Assembly: GCA_028571685.1 (NCBI GenBank)
Contig: CM053140.1
Coordinates: 22,549,501-22,613,500, forward strand
Direction: 5' to 3'
DNA from: Heterohyrax brucei
Taxonomy: Eukaryota > Chordata > Mammalia > Hyracoidea > Procaviidae
Length of the DNA: 64,000 nt
Notes under the pieces: model-generated
The model's database searches: none
The model's input: only the letters and a program-made list of their open reading frames with translations
What the model was told of the DNA's origin: nothing
Part shown: positions 22,061 to 32,904 of the stretch, piece after piece
Layout of the letters: the number at the start of each line of letters is the position of its first letter
Position numbering within the stretch: position 1 is the stretch's first letter
Translations under genes and position numbers: made by a program

Positions 22061-23184
22061 AAATTATGTAAATTTCCTGAAGGTTGTTTTTCAGAACAAA
22101 CCAGATGGAAGCAACTCTAAGGTCATGCACAGAAATTCCCACTTGGACAACTATGTGTCCTTCCAATGGGAGCACCAGACAGCTACTTTCAGGAGCCGGG
22201 AATGGAGCCCAAGAACGAACATGCTGCATGCACAACACCCCATAGGAAGTCCTGCTAGCAGCTCCAGAAAGCCCCAGAAAAGAAACTCTCTAGATCTTGT
22301 AACTGACCAGATCCCAAGTGACCTGGTTTGGGTTCAGAGTATCAGAGCAGAACTTCAGTCTCATGATGAGTGTGTAACTGCCTGCTCCTTCCCCAGGCAC
22401 CAGGATGCAACCTTCAGGGCACCAAAACTTACTAGTACCTTAACAGACAGGGAAGTGGTCAGTCTCTATGAGTAGGGAAAGACCTGGTACAAAGCTTGTA
22501 GGGTTCCTTATGTTGGTAAGGGTAACAGGTGGAGTCACAGTCAGGAGTGGGAGGTAGGAAATAGCCTTTGGTTTCAGTTTTAGGGTTATACGTCAGCAAC
22601 TGCATGATGGGTCCCCTCCTGAAAAATAAGATAATGGTATGGAGATAGGATAAAAATAGGGGCTCAGTTGTTTCTAGGTCCTCCTCCTGAGGTGGTCCGC
22701 ACCGGTAGCCACATCTCAAAGTGCAAAGAGGAAGTGTTACATTCGCAGTTACCCTTCCCAAATGTTAATTGGGCATTTAGTGATCATATGATGAGGCGGT
22801 CAGTGGTCGTGATCAGGTTCCCTAGCTACCCTTGTCATTTCCCCCTTGAGGAGACACGGGCCTGAAATCTTGAAGGGAATGTGGGAAGTCGTCTCGCTCT
22901 AGCTACTTCCTGCTGTTTGGGGTTGTAGTCCTGCCTACCCGGCAGACCCGTGTTCCTCAAGTACCCTGTCTTGAAAACGTTGAGAGGCCTGATGTACCTA
23001 CCACCTGGGTGCTGGTTATATGCTGCATATCCATGTAGGTCCACGAGATTCACTAGGCTGGAGCTTGGAGCTGTGTCTTTTTTCTTAGAAGCCGAATTCA
23101 AGATGTGTTCTATGCTCTCCCGGATCTGGCCAGATTTATTAACATAAAAACAACATTATTCTTTTGAGATACAGGCAGGTGCTT

Positions 23185-23936
23185 CCCTCAGGTGCTGTGA
23201 GAAGGTCAAGGACATCAACGTGGGACACTATCACTGCTAAGACCATGGGCAAGGAGACATGGGTCACAGTCAAGTTATCCCGGCACATCGTCACGGGCGA
23301 AGGGGTAGCCGAGCAAAGAGCTGAAAAGAGCCAACAGACATCCTCCAACCTCCTGACACTATGCCCAGAGATAAAAATCATGAAGAATCCCCACAACCGA
23401 AAGAGTTTAATGCTGTTGCAAGTCATACAGAGTAACATCATCTTTGCTATAGTAATGGAGTACGGAACTGAAGGGGACTTGAATGATCATCTAGAGACTC
23501 ACGGCTTTACGAGTGAAAAAAAGGCCCAGAAAAAATTCTGACAGTTAGTGTAGGCCCTACAAATGTGACACAACAAGTGTGTTGTACACACTGATGTCAA
23601 ACCAGAAAATGTCCTCTTAGATGACAGGAAGAACAACTTGCTGACTTGGACTTTGGAACTGACTTCACCAAGGGGAAAAGGCTGAACACTTTCTATGGGA
23701 GTCTCCCTTTTTATGCTCCAGAACTCCTACCTGGAGAAAAGTAAAAGGGACACCCGTGTGGAAGTGTGGAGCGTGTATTTCATGTATTTCATGGTAAGGG
23801 GATCTCTGCCTTTTCATGGAGATTCCCTAACTGAGCTATGAAAGTAGGTACTGGAGAAGAATATAGTATTCCTTTCCACACGTCTATGTCACATGAACAC
23901 TCACTAAGTTAAATACTCATTTGTTGCCCACTTGCT
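23185..23936 (+). pseudogene. MARK-like kinase retrocopy A1 (truncated)
   Basis: The N-lobe starts after 'agaaggtcaaggacatc' in a Gly-His-Tyr context and includes TGEGVAEQRAEKSQQ, where the usual beta-3 VAIK lysine is Gln. Then come MEYGTEGDLNDHL and, out of frame, VVHTDVKPENVLLDD (HRD changed to HTD). The copy ends in the C-lobe at the point corresponding to LICxP and runs into 'cacttgctccatttt', the A/B junction shared by the array. UBA and KA1 are absent. A stop follows the segment at 23541, and a frameshift lies in the activation loop. Confidence 0.85.
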
Positions 23937-25375
23937 CCATTTTAACTATACCACAAGGGTATCTCTTATCCTAAAGCCCATTAGTCTTTGACACCACACT
24001 GAACACACTGCAGAGCCACTCAGGTTTTCCTGCTGAGGAGGAAATCTACGTGGGACACTACCGCCTCTTAAGAACCATTAGCAAGGGGACATCTGCCAGA
24101 GTCAATTTACCCTGGCACATCAACACTGGCAAAGAGGTAGCTGAGAGAAGAGTCGAAAAGAGCCAACAGACATCCTCCAACCTCCAAACACTAGACCCAG
24201 ACATAAAAATCACAAAGGTCTCCATCACTGAAAAATTTTAAGCCTGTTTCAGGCCATAGAGAGTAACATCATCCTTGGTATAGTGGGGGAGTATATAACT
24301 ACAGGTGTCTGGTGTGATCACTTGGAGGCTCAGAGCTTCATGAGCAACAAAGAGGCTCCCAAATAATCTGCCAAATAGAGTCGGTCTTACAGGTTTGCCA
24401 CAACAACTGTGTTGTACATAGGGATATCAAAAAGGAATACATGCTCTTGGATGAGAGAAGAAACACCAGACTTGCTGCCAGTGGCTTGAGAACTGAATTC
24501 ACCAACGGGAGCGACCTGAACACATTCTGTGGCAGTCTCCATTAGGTCCCCTAGAACTTCAACAAGGAGAAAAGTACCATCGACCCCCCTTGGACGTGTG
24601 GAGCCTGGCAATCACCATGCACTTCATGGTAAGTGGATCTCTGCCTTTGCATGGAGAGACCTCATCTGAGCTATCAAAGCAGGTACTGGAGGAAGAATAC
24701 GACATTCCTCTCCACATGTCTACACCATGTGAACACTTCCTAAGCCAAACAGTCATTTGGGATGCAAGAAAGATAGCATATCAGAGGAGACGCTACAAGT
24801 TCTGTAAGTGACTACGGATAATGAAGGAAAACAAAAGGGGTACGTGAAGCCACGCCCGGACTATGAAGTCCCTCAATGAACTGAGGCCAAAGTGAACACA
24901 GCAGAAAGAATTTCTTGACTTGCTGCTGAATCAAAAATATAGTGTGGTGACTGGCACCTCTCTGATCCCAGGTTACAACACATCTGAGACGGAAAGTCAT
25001 GCCAGTACCATGGAACCCCAGGGTGCAGCACATTGCACTGATAACCACAAACCTTTTTCAATCCATGAGGTACATCTTACGATCCACGCTAAACCCAAAT
25101 GTGGTACCCGTAACAGTGGAGGATGAAGAGTGCCTGTTCCACTGAGCCCAAGGAGACGATACAGGAGATCTGTCAAGTGCTGGACACCCACTGACAGGTA
25201 CACACTGCTGTGTATGAACAGCACACCAGGACTGTAGGACTTTGTTCAGTGGAGAATGGAGGTGTGCACACTGCCTGTGTGGACCCTCAACAAGGGAAAA
25301 GGGAAGGGAATTTCAGGCATCTCTGAGGCCATCAGCAGCATCGACTGAAAAAGGAGCAGGGAGTGTGTACTTTAC
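23937..25375 (+). pseudogene. MARK-like kinase retrocopy B1 (kinase, UBA, KA1)
   Basis: After the A/B junction the frame GHYRLLRTISKGTSARV opens at 24050, a good glycine-loop context, followed by VAERRVEK with Arg in place of the catalytic lysine. A stop ends this stretch at 24239. Later, VVHRDIKKEY keeps HRD, but DFG is SGL. LAITMHFMVSGSLPLHG and EEEYDIPLHMSTPCEHFLSQ (24590-24770) match the MARK C-lobe. The UBA-like segment is at 24880-25010. About 700 bp of spacer seen in B0 is missing, so KA1 (25125-25370; VCTLPVWTLN matches MARK VCKLPRLSLN) follows closely. Confidence 0.85.
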
Positions 25376-27360
25376 AATGCTGCCAGAAGTTGCCAGGGAC
25401 AAAAGAGTTCACAGATTTAAGCTTCTACAGGACTGGGCAGTGTTTTGTTCTGTTGTACACAGAGTCACTGTGAGTTGGAACCTACTTGACAGGATCAACT
25501 CATGTAACACCACCACAACACAAGCAGAGAATATCAGTTGAGATTTTTCAAAACACAGATGCAGTACTGCAAGCCCTCACTTGTCTGTACATAGTACATT
25601 TTCATTCAATCATAATTAAAAAAAAAAGAAATCTGGACGACAGGTACCTAGCCAACCAACTACAAGTGATACTTTCTTACACTCATTCCAAAGAAAGGTG
25701 ATTAAACGGAACAAAGATTACTGGAAAACTTCATTAATATCAAAAACAAGTAAAATATGGCTGAAGATTATTGTGCTGTGATTAACAATGTTTTGTGAGG
25801 CTTTTCTAGTGATGGCCTTGTAACTCCTACCCAGGTCATCCAGCAGGACAGTGTGATAGTGCAGTCGAGGCCCACTAAGAGGACAGGTCAGTATCTCCTT
25901 AAGTGAGAGCTCATTCCAGAGCAGTCAGGGAGATTTGGCCACCACCAAGGAAGAACGGCCTTGAGCTGAGAGAGCATTCTTTGGGTGCCGGATCACTGTG
26001 CTGTAAAGCTCTTGGAAGCAAGTGCTAGAGAGAGTGCCAGCTCAGAGCTGGTGGCAGGAGAGACCTAGCAGCTGGAGACATTATGGTGGGCTTCCCAGCC
26101 ACAAAGACAGAAAGCTGAGTGCCTGTGGTCAGTGGCTGAGGGCCAGGGAGAGCCCTGCCTTCAGGAGGTGGGCAGGATAATCTGTGAGGAAACACAGAAC
26201 GGAAATCATGGAAAATCTGGCATCTCTTTGGAGTCTGCAGCTGGGAGTAATACAGAGACCCTGAGGTCCTCTGTAAATAGTGGGGCCAAAGCTATAAACA
26301 AAAGAAGAGAAAAGCAGTAATAACATCGTGGGACACTGAGATGAGTCCCCCCCCCAAAATTATGTAAATTTCCTCAAGGTTGTTTTTCAGATGAAACCAG
26401 ATGGAAGCAACTCTAAGGTCATGTGCAGAAACTCCCACTTCAATAGCTACATGTCCTTCCAATGGAAGCACTAGACAGCCAATCAGGACCTGGTGATGAA
26501 ACAAAAGAACCAAGAAACTGCATGCACAACACCCTCTAAGAAGTCCTGCTACCAGTCCCGGACAGCCCCCAAGAACGGAACTCTCTAGATCTTGTAACTG
26601 AGTCAATCCCAAGTGACCTGGTTCGGGTTCAGGAGATCAGAGCAGCAATTTCCATCTCCAGACGGGAGGATAACTGGGCCACCAATCCCCCAGGCACCAA
26701 AATGCAACCTTCATGGCACAAAACTTACTAAGTCCAAGTACCTCACAGACAGGGAAGGGGTCAGTCTCTGTGAGTGGGGCAAGACCTGGTACAAAGCTTG
26801 TAGGGTTCCTTATATTGGTAAGGGTAATAGGTGGTGTCATAGTCAGGAGGGGTAGGTAGGAAACAGCCTTTGGTTTCTGTTTTAGGGTTATACGTCAGCA
26901 ACTGCATGATGGGGCCCCTCCTGAAGAGTAAGATAATGGTACGGAGATAGGAATAAAAAACAGGGCCTAACTCATTTCCAGATCATCGGCCTGAGGTGGT
27001 ACCCCTACATAGCCACATCTCAAACTGCCAGAAGAAATTGTTACATCTGCAATTACCCTTCTCAAATGCTGATTAGGTGTTTAGTCATCATACGATGAGG
27101 CGGTCTACGGCGGCGATCTGGGTCCCTGGCTACCCTTGTCATTTCCCCCTTGAGGAGACACGGGCCTGAAATCCTGAAGGGGATGTGGGAAGTTGACTCG
27201 CTCCAGCTACTTCCTGCTGTTTGGGGTTGTAGTCCTGCCTACCCATCAGACCCATGTTCCTCAAGTACCCTGTCTTGAAAATGTTGAGATGCCTGATCTA
27301 CCTACCGCCTAGATGGTGGCTATAGGGCTGCATATTTGTGTAGGAGCAAGAGATTTGCTA
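25376..27360 (+). repeat. Array spacer S1
   Basis: Same order as S0: RTE tail, RTE reverse-transcriptase piece, LTR-like block (from about 25790), unassigned block and leader. Its end is shortened: after 'agcaagagatttgctagg' it jumps directly into kinase sequence, losing about 260 bp that S0 and A1 have. Confidence 0.8.
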
Positions 27361-27990
27361 GGAATGCGGAGCAAAGAGCTGAAAAAAGCCAAAAGAAATC
27401 CTCCAACCTCCTGACACTACACCAGGAGATAAAAATCATGAAGGATCTATACAATCCAAATATTTTTGTTTCAAGCCATAGAGAAAAATACCATCTTTGG
27501 TATACTGATGGAGTACAGAGCAGGAGGAGACTTCTGTGATCATCTACAGACTCATGGCTTCATGAGTGAAAAAAAGGCACAGAAAAAATTCTGTCAGTTA
27601 GTGTACACCCTACAGGTGTGGAACAATAAATGTATTGTGCACAGAGACATCAAACCAGAAAATGTGCTCTTGTATCATAGAAGGAACACCAAACTTGCTG
27701 ACTCTGGTTCTGGAACTGAATTCACCACAAACAGCAAGTTGAACACTTTCTGTGGGAGTCTCCCTTATTATGCTTCAGAACTCGTACCTGGATAAAAGTT
27801 TCATGGACACCCTCGTGGGTGTGCGGAGCCTGGGAGTCACCCTATATTTCATGGTAAGTGGATCTCTACCTTTTCACAGAGATGCCTTAAATGAGCTACG
27901 AAAGTGGGTACTGGAGAAAGAGTATAATATTCCTTTCTGTATGTCTATGTCATGTGAACACTCACTGAGTCAAGTATTCGTTTGTCACCC
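27361..27990 (+). pseudogene. MARK-like kinase retrocopy A2 (lacks glycine loop)
   Basis: Begins inside the N-lobe at EQRAEKSQKKSSN because the glycine loop and beta-3 lysine are deleted. Of the copies read, it keeps one of the best catalytic-loop stretches: in 27466-27795 MEYRAGGDFCDHL, then CIVHRDIKPENVLL with HRD and the following Asn intact, then LADSGSG (DFG changed to DSG) and LNTFCGSLPYYASEL. A frameshift follows, then GVTLYFMVSGSLPFH at 27830. It ends at the same C-lobe breakpoint as A1 ('cacgtgctccatttt'). Confidence 0.85.
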
Positions 27991-30105
27991 ACGTGCTCCA
28001 TTTTAACCACACCACAAGGGCACCTCTTATCCAAAACCCCATTAGTCTTTGACACCACATTGAACATGCCACAGAGCCACTTACCGTTTCCTGTTGAAGA
28101 GGAAATCTATGTGGGACACTACCAACTCCTAAGAACCACTGGCAAGGGGACTGTTTTAGTCACCTAGTACTGCTCTAACAGAAAGTACCACAGTGGATAG
28201 TTTCGTGAAGAGAAACTTTGTTGTCATAGTCCTGGAAGCCACAAATCTGTTCCCGAGTTTTAAGTCCACTCAACAAGAGAAATTATCATAGTATGGCAGG
28301 TTGAGTCTAAATTCAAGGAGAGCATCTTTGCACAGGAACCTCAGGTCCAAAGGATGTGCTCTGCTCTCAGTGCTGCCGTCTTAGTGGCACGAGGTTCCCA
28401 ACTCTCTGTGCTCACTTCTCTCCCATATGTTCCACAGCTGGTAACCTGAGTCCTGCCTCACCAGGACAACTGCTGCCCAGTCTCCATCATCAGTTATCAC
28501 AGAGGCAGGATTCACAATACATAGGAGGAATGGCACCATACTGGGACTCAGCCAAGTGAAATCAATACTTAGGTTCTTGGGGGTACACAGTGCAATCCAT
28601 GACAGCACCACTGGCCAGAGTAAATTTACTCTGGCACATCAACATTGCCAAGAGGTAGCCAAGAGAAGAGTTGAAAAGAGGCAACAGACATGCTCCAACC
28701 TCCCAACACTAGACCCAGAGATAAAAATCATGAAGGCTCTCCATCCTTGAAGAATTTTATGGTGTTTCAGGCTGTAGAGAATAACAACATCTTTGGTACA
28801 GTGATGGAGTACACAACTACAGGCATCTTGTGTCATCATCCGGAAACTCACAGCTTCATGAGGTACAAAGAGGCCCCACCCCAATATTGCGCCAATTAAA
28901 GTCGGCCTTACAGGTTTGCGACAACTGTTGTACATAGGGATACCAAATCAGAATACGTGCTCTTGGATGAGAGAAGGAACATTAAACTTGCTGACATTGG
29001 TGGTCTGAGAACTGAATTCACCAACGGGAGCAACCTGAACACTTTCTGTGGTAGTCTCCATTACTGTGCCTAGAACTCCTACAAGGAGAAAAGTACCACG
29101 GACCCCCTTGGATGTGTGAAGGCTGGCAATCACTATGCACTTCAAGGTATTGGATCTCTGCCTTTTGAAGGAGAGACCTTAACTTAGCTATCAACTTAGG
29201 TACTGGAGGAAGGATACGACTTTCCTCTCCACATGTCTACACTATGTGAACACTTGCTAAGCCAAATAGTGATTTGTGATGCAAGAAAGACAGCCCTATC
29301 AGTGGACCTGCTAAAACTTACATACAGGAATATGAATAATGCAGAAAAACAAAAGGTGTAGGTGAAGCCCCTCCCAGATTGTGAGGATCCCCGCTGAATT
29401 GAGGCCAAAGTGAACACAGCTGAAAGGCAGAAAGAGATTCTTGACTCGCTGTTGAACTAAAAATACAGTGACGTGGTGGGCATCTATCTGATTCAAGGTT
29501 ACAACACATCTCACATGGACAGTCAGGCCAGTACCATGGAACCCCAGGGTGCAGCACATTGCACTGATAGCCACACAACCTTCTCACTCCATGAGGTACA
29601 TCCTACCATCTATGCCAAACCCAAATGACATTGTTACAATGTACCTGTGCACTAGTGCATAGAAGGAAGGGGGTCCCCACTGTATGTGCTTCTCCCTGCA
29701 TCTCCCTGACAATCTTTCCTGCACCAACAACCCAAAAGAGCCTGAACAGAGCCCAACCCAACTTGGGGACTGTGTCCCAACATAAGAAAAAGAGTGGAAC
29801 TACAACCCAGTACAATTCCCACATGTGTTTCTGTGGCTACCTCCTCTGCCCAGACCATCAGTAAGAATGGTAGAGCCCCAGTGGAAACTGGTTTCATACA
29901 GGGAGTGTCATAACTAAGATCCTTAAATGACAAGCAGGTGCAGAAGGTATCTGACCAGACTGTGACCTCAGCCTCTCCCCAGGTCAACATGCAAGGCCAG
30001 CAGAGTGCCACCATGATGCACTTTAGGCTCAGAAGAAGATATCCTTGTTGCATCTGCATGAACAGGGAACCCCAGACTGTGACCTCAGCCTCTCCCTCTG
30101 TCAAC
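27991..30105 (+). pseudogene. MARK-like kinase retrocopy B2, split by an LTR
   Basis: After the A/B junction, EEEIYVGHYQLLRTTGKGT reaches the glycine loop at 28150, where an antisense LTR (28152-28604) interrupts it. Kinase sequence resumes at 28605 with 'ggccagagtaaattt'. VHRDTKSEYVLLDERRN keeps HRD; the DFG region reads IGG. The UBA-like segment is at about 29400-29530 and spacer follows to 29900. KA1 is missing: the spacer ends at 'cctctccctctgtcaac' and passes straight into a half-kinase module. Confidence 0.85.
28152..28604 (-). mobile_element. Solo LTR, MaLR/ERVL-like, inside B2 kinase
   Basis: Runs TGTTTTAGTCACCTAG to 'caatccatgaca'. The kinase sequence on its right repeats the position of the five bases on its left ('gggac' against a decayed 'gcacc'), as expected for a 5-bp target duplication. 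Only B2 carries it, so it inserted after the copies split. Confidence 0.8.
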
Positions 30106-30983
30106 TTGGGAGTCACTTTGTATTTCATGGTAAATGGACTTCTGCCTTTTCATGGAGAAACCTCAACTGAGCTATGAAAGCAGGTACTGCAGGAAGAATA
30201 TGATATTGCTTTCCACGTATCTACACTGTGTAAACACTTGTTGAACCAAGTATTTGTGACACAGAAAAGATGGCCACGGTCAGAGCACATACTAGAGCAT
30301 CTACGCACAAGGTAAAAACTGAAGAAAAACAGAAGGTGGATGTGTAGCCATTCCCAGACTGTGAGGACCCCAGGTACACTGAGGCCACAGTGAACACGGA
30401 TTACAGGCAGGAAGAGAGTCATTGCTCACTCTTGAATCAAATACAGAATAATGTGATGGGCACCTATCTGATCCTAGGTCACGACACATCTGAAATGGAG
30501 TGTCACGCCAGTACTGAGAAACTTCAGGCTACAGCATACAGGACCGATAGCCACACACCTTTCTCATCCTGTGAGGGACATCCTACCATCCATGGTTACA
30601 GGAAACCTGCCATCCCCACACAAGGCTACTGTTACTACAGTATTTTGAAGAATCAAGCTGATCAAAGGAAAGGATCCTCCACGGTCATGTGCTTCTCCCT
30701 CCATTTCCCTTGCAAAATCCTTTGTGCACCAACAACTTGGGATAGCCAGGGCAGAGCCTCACCAAACCCTGGGACTGTGTGCCAAGGTGAGAAAGCGGGG
30801 TTCCACAACCCAGTAGAGTCCCCGCCTGTGTTTTCATGGCTGCTACCTCGGCTCAGACCATCAGTGAGAATGATGGATCCCCAGTGGAAGCCAGTTTCCT
30901 ATACGCAGTGTTACAACTTAAAGGATGAGTTCACACGGGAGGGAACTGACCAGACTTGACCAGCCTCTCCCTCTCTCATCCTC
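30106..30983 (+). pseudogene. Half-kinase module M1 (C-lobe, UBA, spacer)
   Basis: Starts at LGVTLYFMVNGLLPFHG, in the middle of the kinase C-lobe, directly after 'cctctccctctgtcaac'. It continues through EEYDIAFHVSTLCKHLL, a UBA-like segment at about 30390-30500 and the long spacer frame 30390-30959 (189 codons, the longest open frame of the array). It ends at 'cagcctctccctctctcatc', the same kind of junction it began with. Catalytic and N-lobe parts are absent. Confidence 0.8.
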
Positions 30984-31878
30984 AGAGTTACCCTGTAGTT
31001 CATGATAAGTGTATCTCTGCCTTTTCATGGACAGACCTTCACTGAGCTATAAAAGCAGGTAATGTAGGAAAAACATGATACTCTTTTCACATGTATAGGT
31101 CATGTGAACACTCGCAGAGGAAAACAGTCATTCATGACCAAGGAGAATGAGCCAGCCCTGTCAAAGGACATGCTAGAACATCCATGGATACAGAGGAATG
31201 AAGGAGAAAAACAAGATGTGCAGCCACTTCTAGACTTTGAGGAATGCCCAGTGAGACTGAGGCCAAAGGCAACATGGGTTACAGGCAGAAACAGATTCTT
31301 AACTCACTGCTGAAAGAAAAATACAGTGACGTGATGGGCACCCACCTGACTCTAGGTCCCAACACATCTGAGATGGACAGTCAGGCCAGCAGCACAGAAC
31401 CCCAGTGTGCAGCACACTGCACTGACAGCCACACATCTTTCTCAACCCATGAGCTACATTCTACCATCCATGCTAAATCCAAACAACGTACATACACAAT
31501 ACCTGCCATTCCCACCTACGACTACTGTTTCCATAACGTTTTCAACAGTCTAGCTGATAAAAGGAAGGGGGCCTCCATCATATGTGCTTCTCCCTATCTC
31601 CCTTGTAACGTCCTTCCTGCCCGAGGTTAGCCTGGGCAGAGGTCAACCAAAACTTTGGGTTGCGTTCCAAGGTTAGAAAAAGTGTGATGTCTGGAACCCA
31701 GCAGGTTCCCGGAGTGTGTTTCCACGGCTGCCTCCTCCGCCAAGACTGTCAGTAAAGACGGTGGAGCCCCAGAAGAACCCAGTTTCCCACAGGGAGTGTC
31801 ACAACTAAGATCCTTCATTGATAAGCAGATATGGGAGGGACCTGACCAGATGGTGAACCCAGCCTCTCCCTCTGTCAC
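30984..31878 (+). pseudogene. Half-kinase module M2
   Basis: Begins at the same kinase position as M1 (a VTL*FMIS reading with a stop), 878 bp further on. TKENEPALSKDMLEHPWIQ at about 31135 matches the end of the kinase domain. A UBA-like segment follows (LLKEKYSDVMGTHLTLG, 31310-31370). The spacer includes TYTIPAIPTYDYC and ends at 'cctctccctctgtcacc'. Confidence 0.8.
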
Positions 31879-32340
31879 CGGGAGTCACCCTGTACTTCAT
31901 GGTCAGTGGATCTCAAGTCTTTCCAGAGAGAAACTTTAACTGAGCTACAAAAGGAGGCGCTGCCTGAAGAATATAATAGTCCTTTTCCACATGTCTATGC
32001 CATGTGAACACTTATTGAGCCAAATACTCACTGGTGACCCAAGAAAGAAAGGCAGGTCAGCAGACATCCTAGGACATCCACAGATGAAACTGATGACGAA
32101 GAAAACAAAAACTGCATGTGTAGCCACTCCGAGATTGTGAGGACCCCTCGTATCGAGGCCATGGTGAACAGGCAGGAAGAGACACACTACTCACTCTTGA
32201 ATCAAAAGTACAGTCACGTGAAGGGCACCTATCTGATCAAAGCTCACAACAGATATAAAATGGAGAGTCACGCCACTACCAAGAATCCCCAGGCTGCAGC
32301 ACAGTGCACTGACAGACACACACTCTTTTATCCCCTGAAG
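31879..32340 (+). pseudogene. Half-kinase module M3 (truncated)
   Basis: Begins 895 bp after M2 at the same position ('gggagtcaccctgtacttc'). It covers the C-lobe end (SQILTGDPRKKG), the UBA-like segment (LLNQKYSHVKGTYLIKA at 32190-32250) and part of the spacer, then breaks at 32340 into leader-type spacer S2. Confidence 0.8.
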
Positions 32341-32904
32341 GATAAGATAAATGGTATAGTGACAGGATTAACACAGGGGCTAGGTCATTTCTAGACTATC
32401 CTCCTGAGGTGGTACCTGTATATAGCCACATCTCAAACTGCCAGGAGGAATTGTCACAACTGCAATTACTCTTCTCAAACATTGATTGTTTAGTGAACAC
32501 ATGATGAGGTGGTCTGTGGTGACAATCAAGTTCCCTAGCTGCCTTTGTCACTTCCCCCTTGAGGAGACATGGGCCTGAAATCTTGATGGGAATGTGGGAA
32601 GTCGACTCACTCTGGCTACTTCCTGCTGTTTGGGGTTGTAGTCCTGCCTACCCGTCAGACCCATGTTCCTCAAGTACCCTGCTTTGATAACAGTGGGATG
32701 CGTGATCTACCTACTGCCTGGCTAGGGGGTATGGGCTGCATATGCCATAGGACCATGAGATTCACTAGCAATAGATGTAGCTTAGAGCCACGTCTTTTAT
32801 CTTAGAAGCCAAATTCAAGATGTGCTGTATATTGTCATGGACCTAGCCAGATTTATTAACATAGAAACAACACTGTTCCTTGAGACATATGCAGGTGCTA
32901 CCCT
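32341..32904 (+). repeat. Array spacer S2 (leader part only)
   Basis: Matches the last ~560 bp of S0 from 'gataagataa-tggtat' onward, including 'gaggagacatgggcctgaaa' and 'ttcctgctgtttggggttg'. The RTE and LTR-like parts are absent. Leads into copy F. Confidence 0.8.

Larger units (their letters stand above)
21106..23184 (+). repeat. Array spacer S0
   Basis: This ~2.1-kb unit follows the KA1 remnant and leads to the next kinase copy. Order: RTE tail, RTE reverse-transcriptase piece, LTR-like block, unassigned block, then a conserved leader with 'cacgggcctgaaatcttgaag' and 'ttcctgctgtttggggttg'. Related spacers lie at 25376-27360, 32341-32904 and 37461-39594. Short ORFs in it are not shared intact between copies. 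Confidence 0.8.

Noticed and set aside
21478-22480. Promoter of the kinase copies in the spacer
   Set aside because: No TATA, CpG cluster or shared initiator could be read; the block fits an LTR-like repeat and its activity cannot be judged from sequence alone.
27361-27990. Copy A2 as a functional kinase, because HRD and KPEN are intact
   Set aside because: Glycine loop and catalytic lysine are deleted, DFG is DSG, and a frameshift precedes the C-lobe.
30390-30959. 189-codon ORF as a working protein
   Set aside because: It covers only UBA-like segment and spacer of module M1, without kinase or KA1; the equivalent frames in sibling modules are broken.
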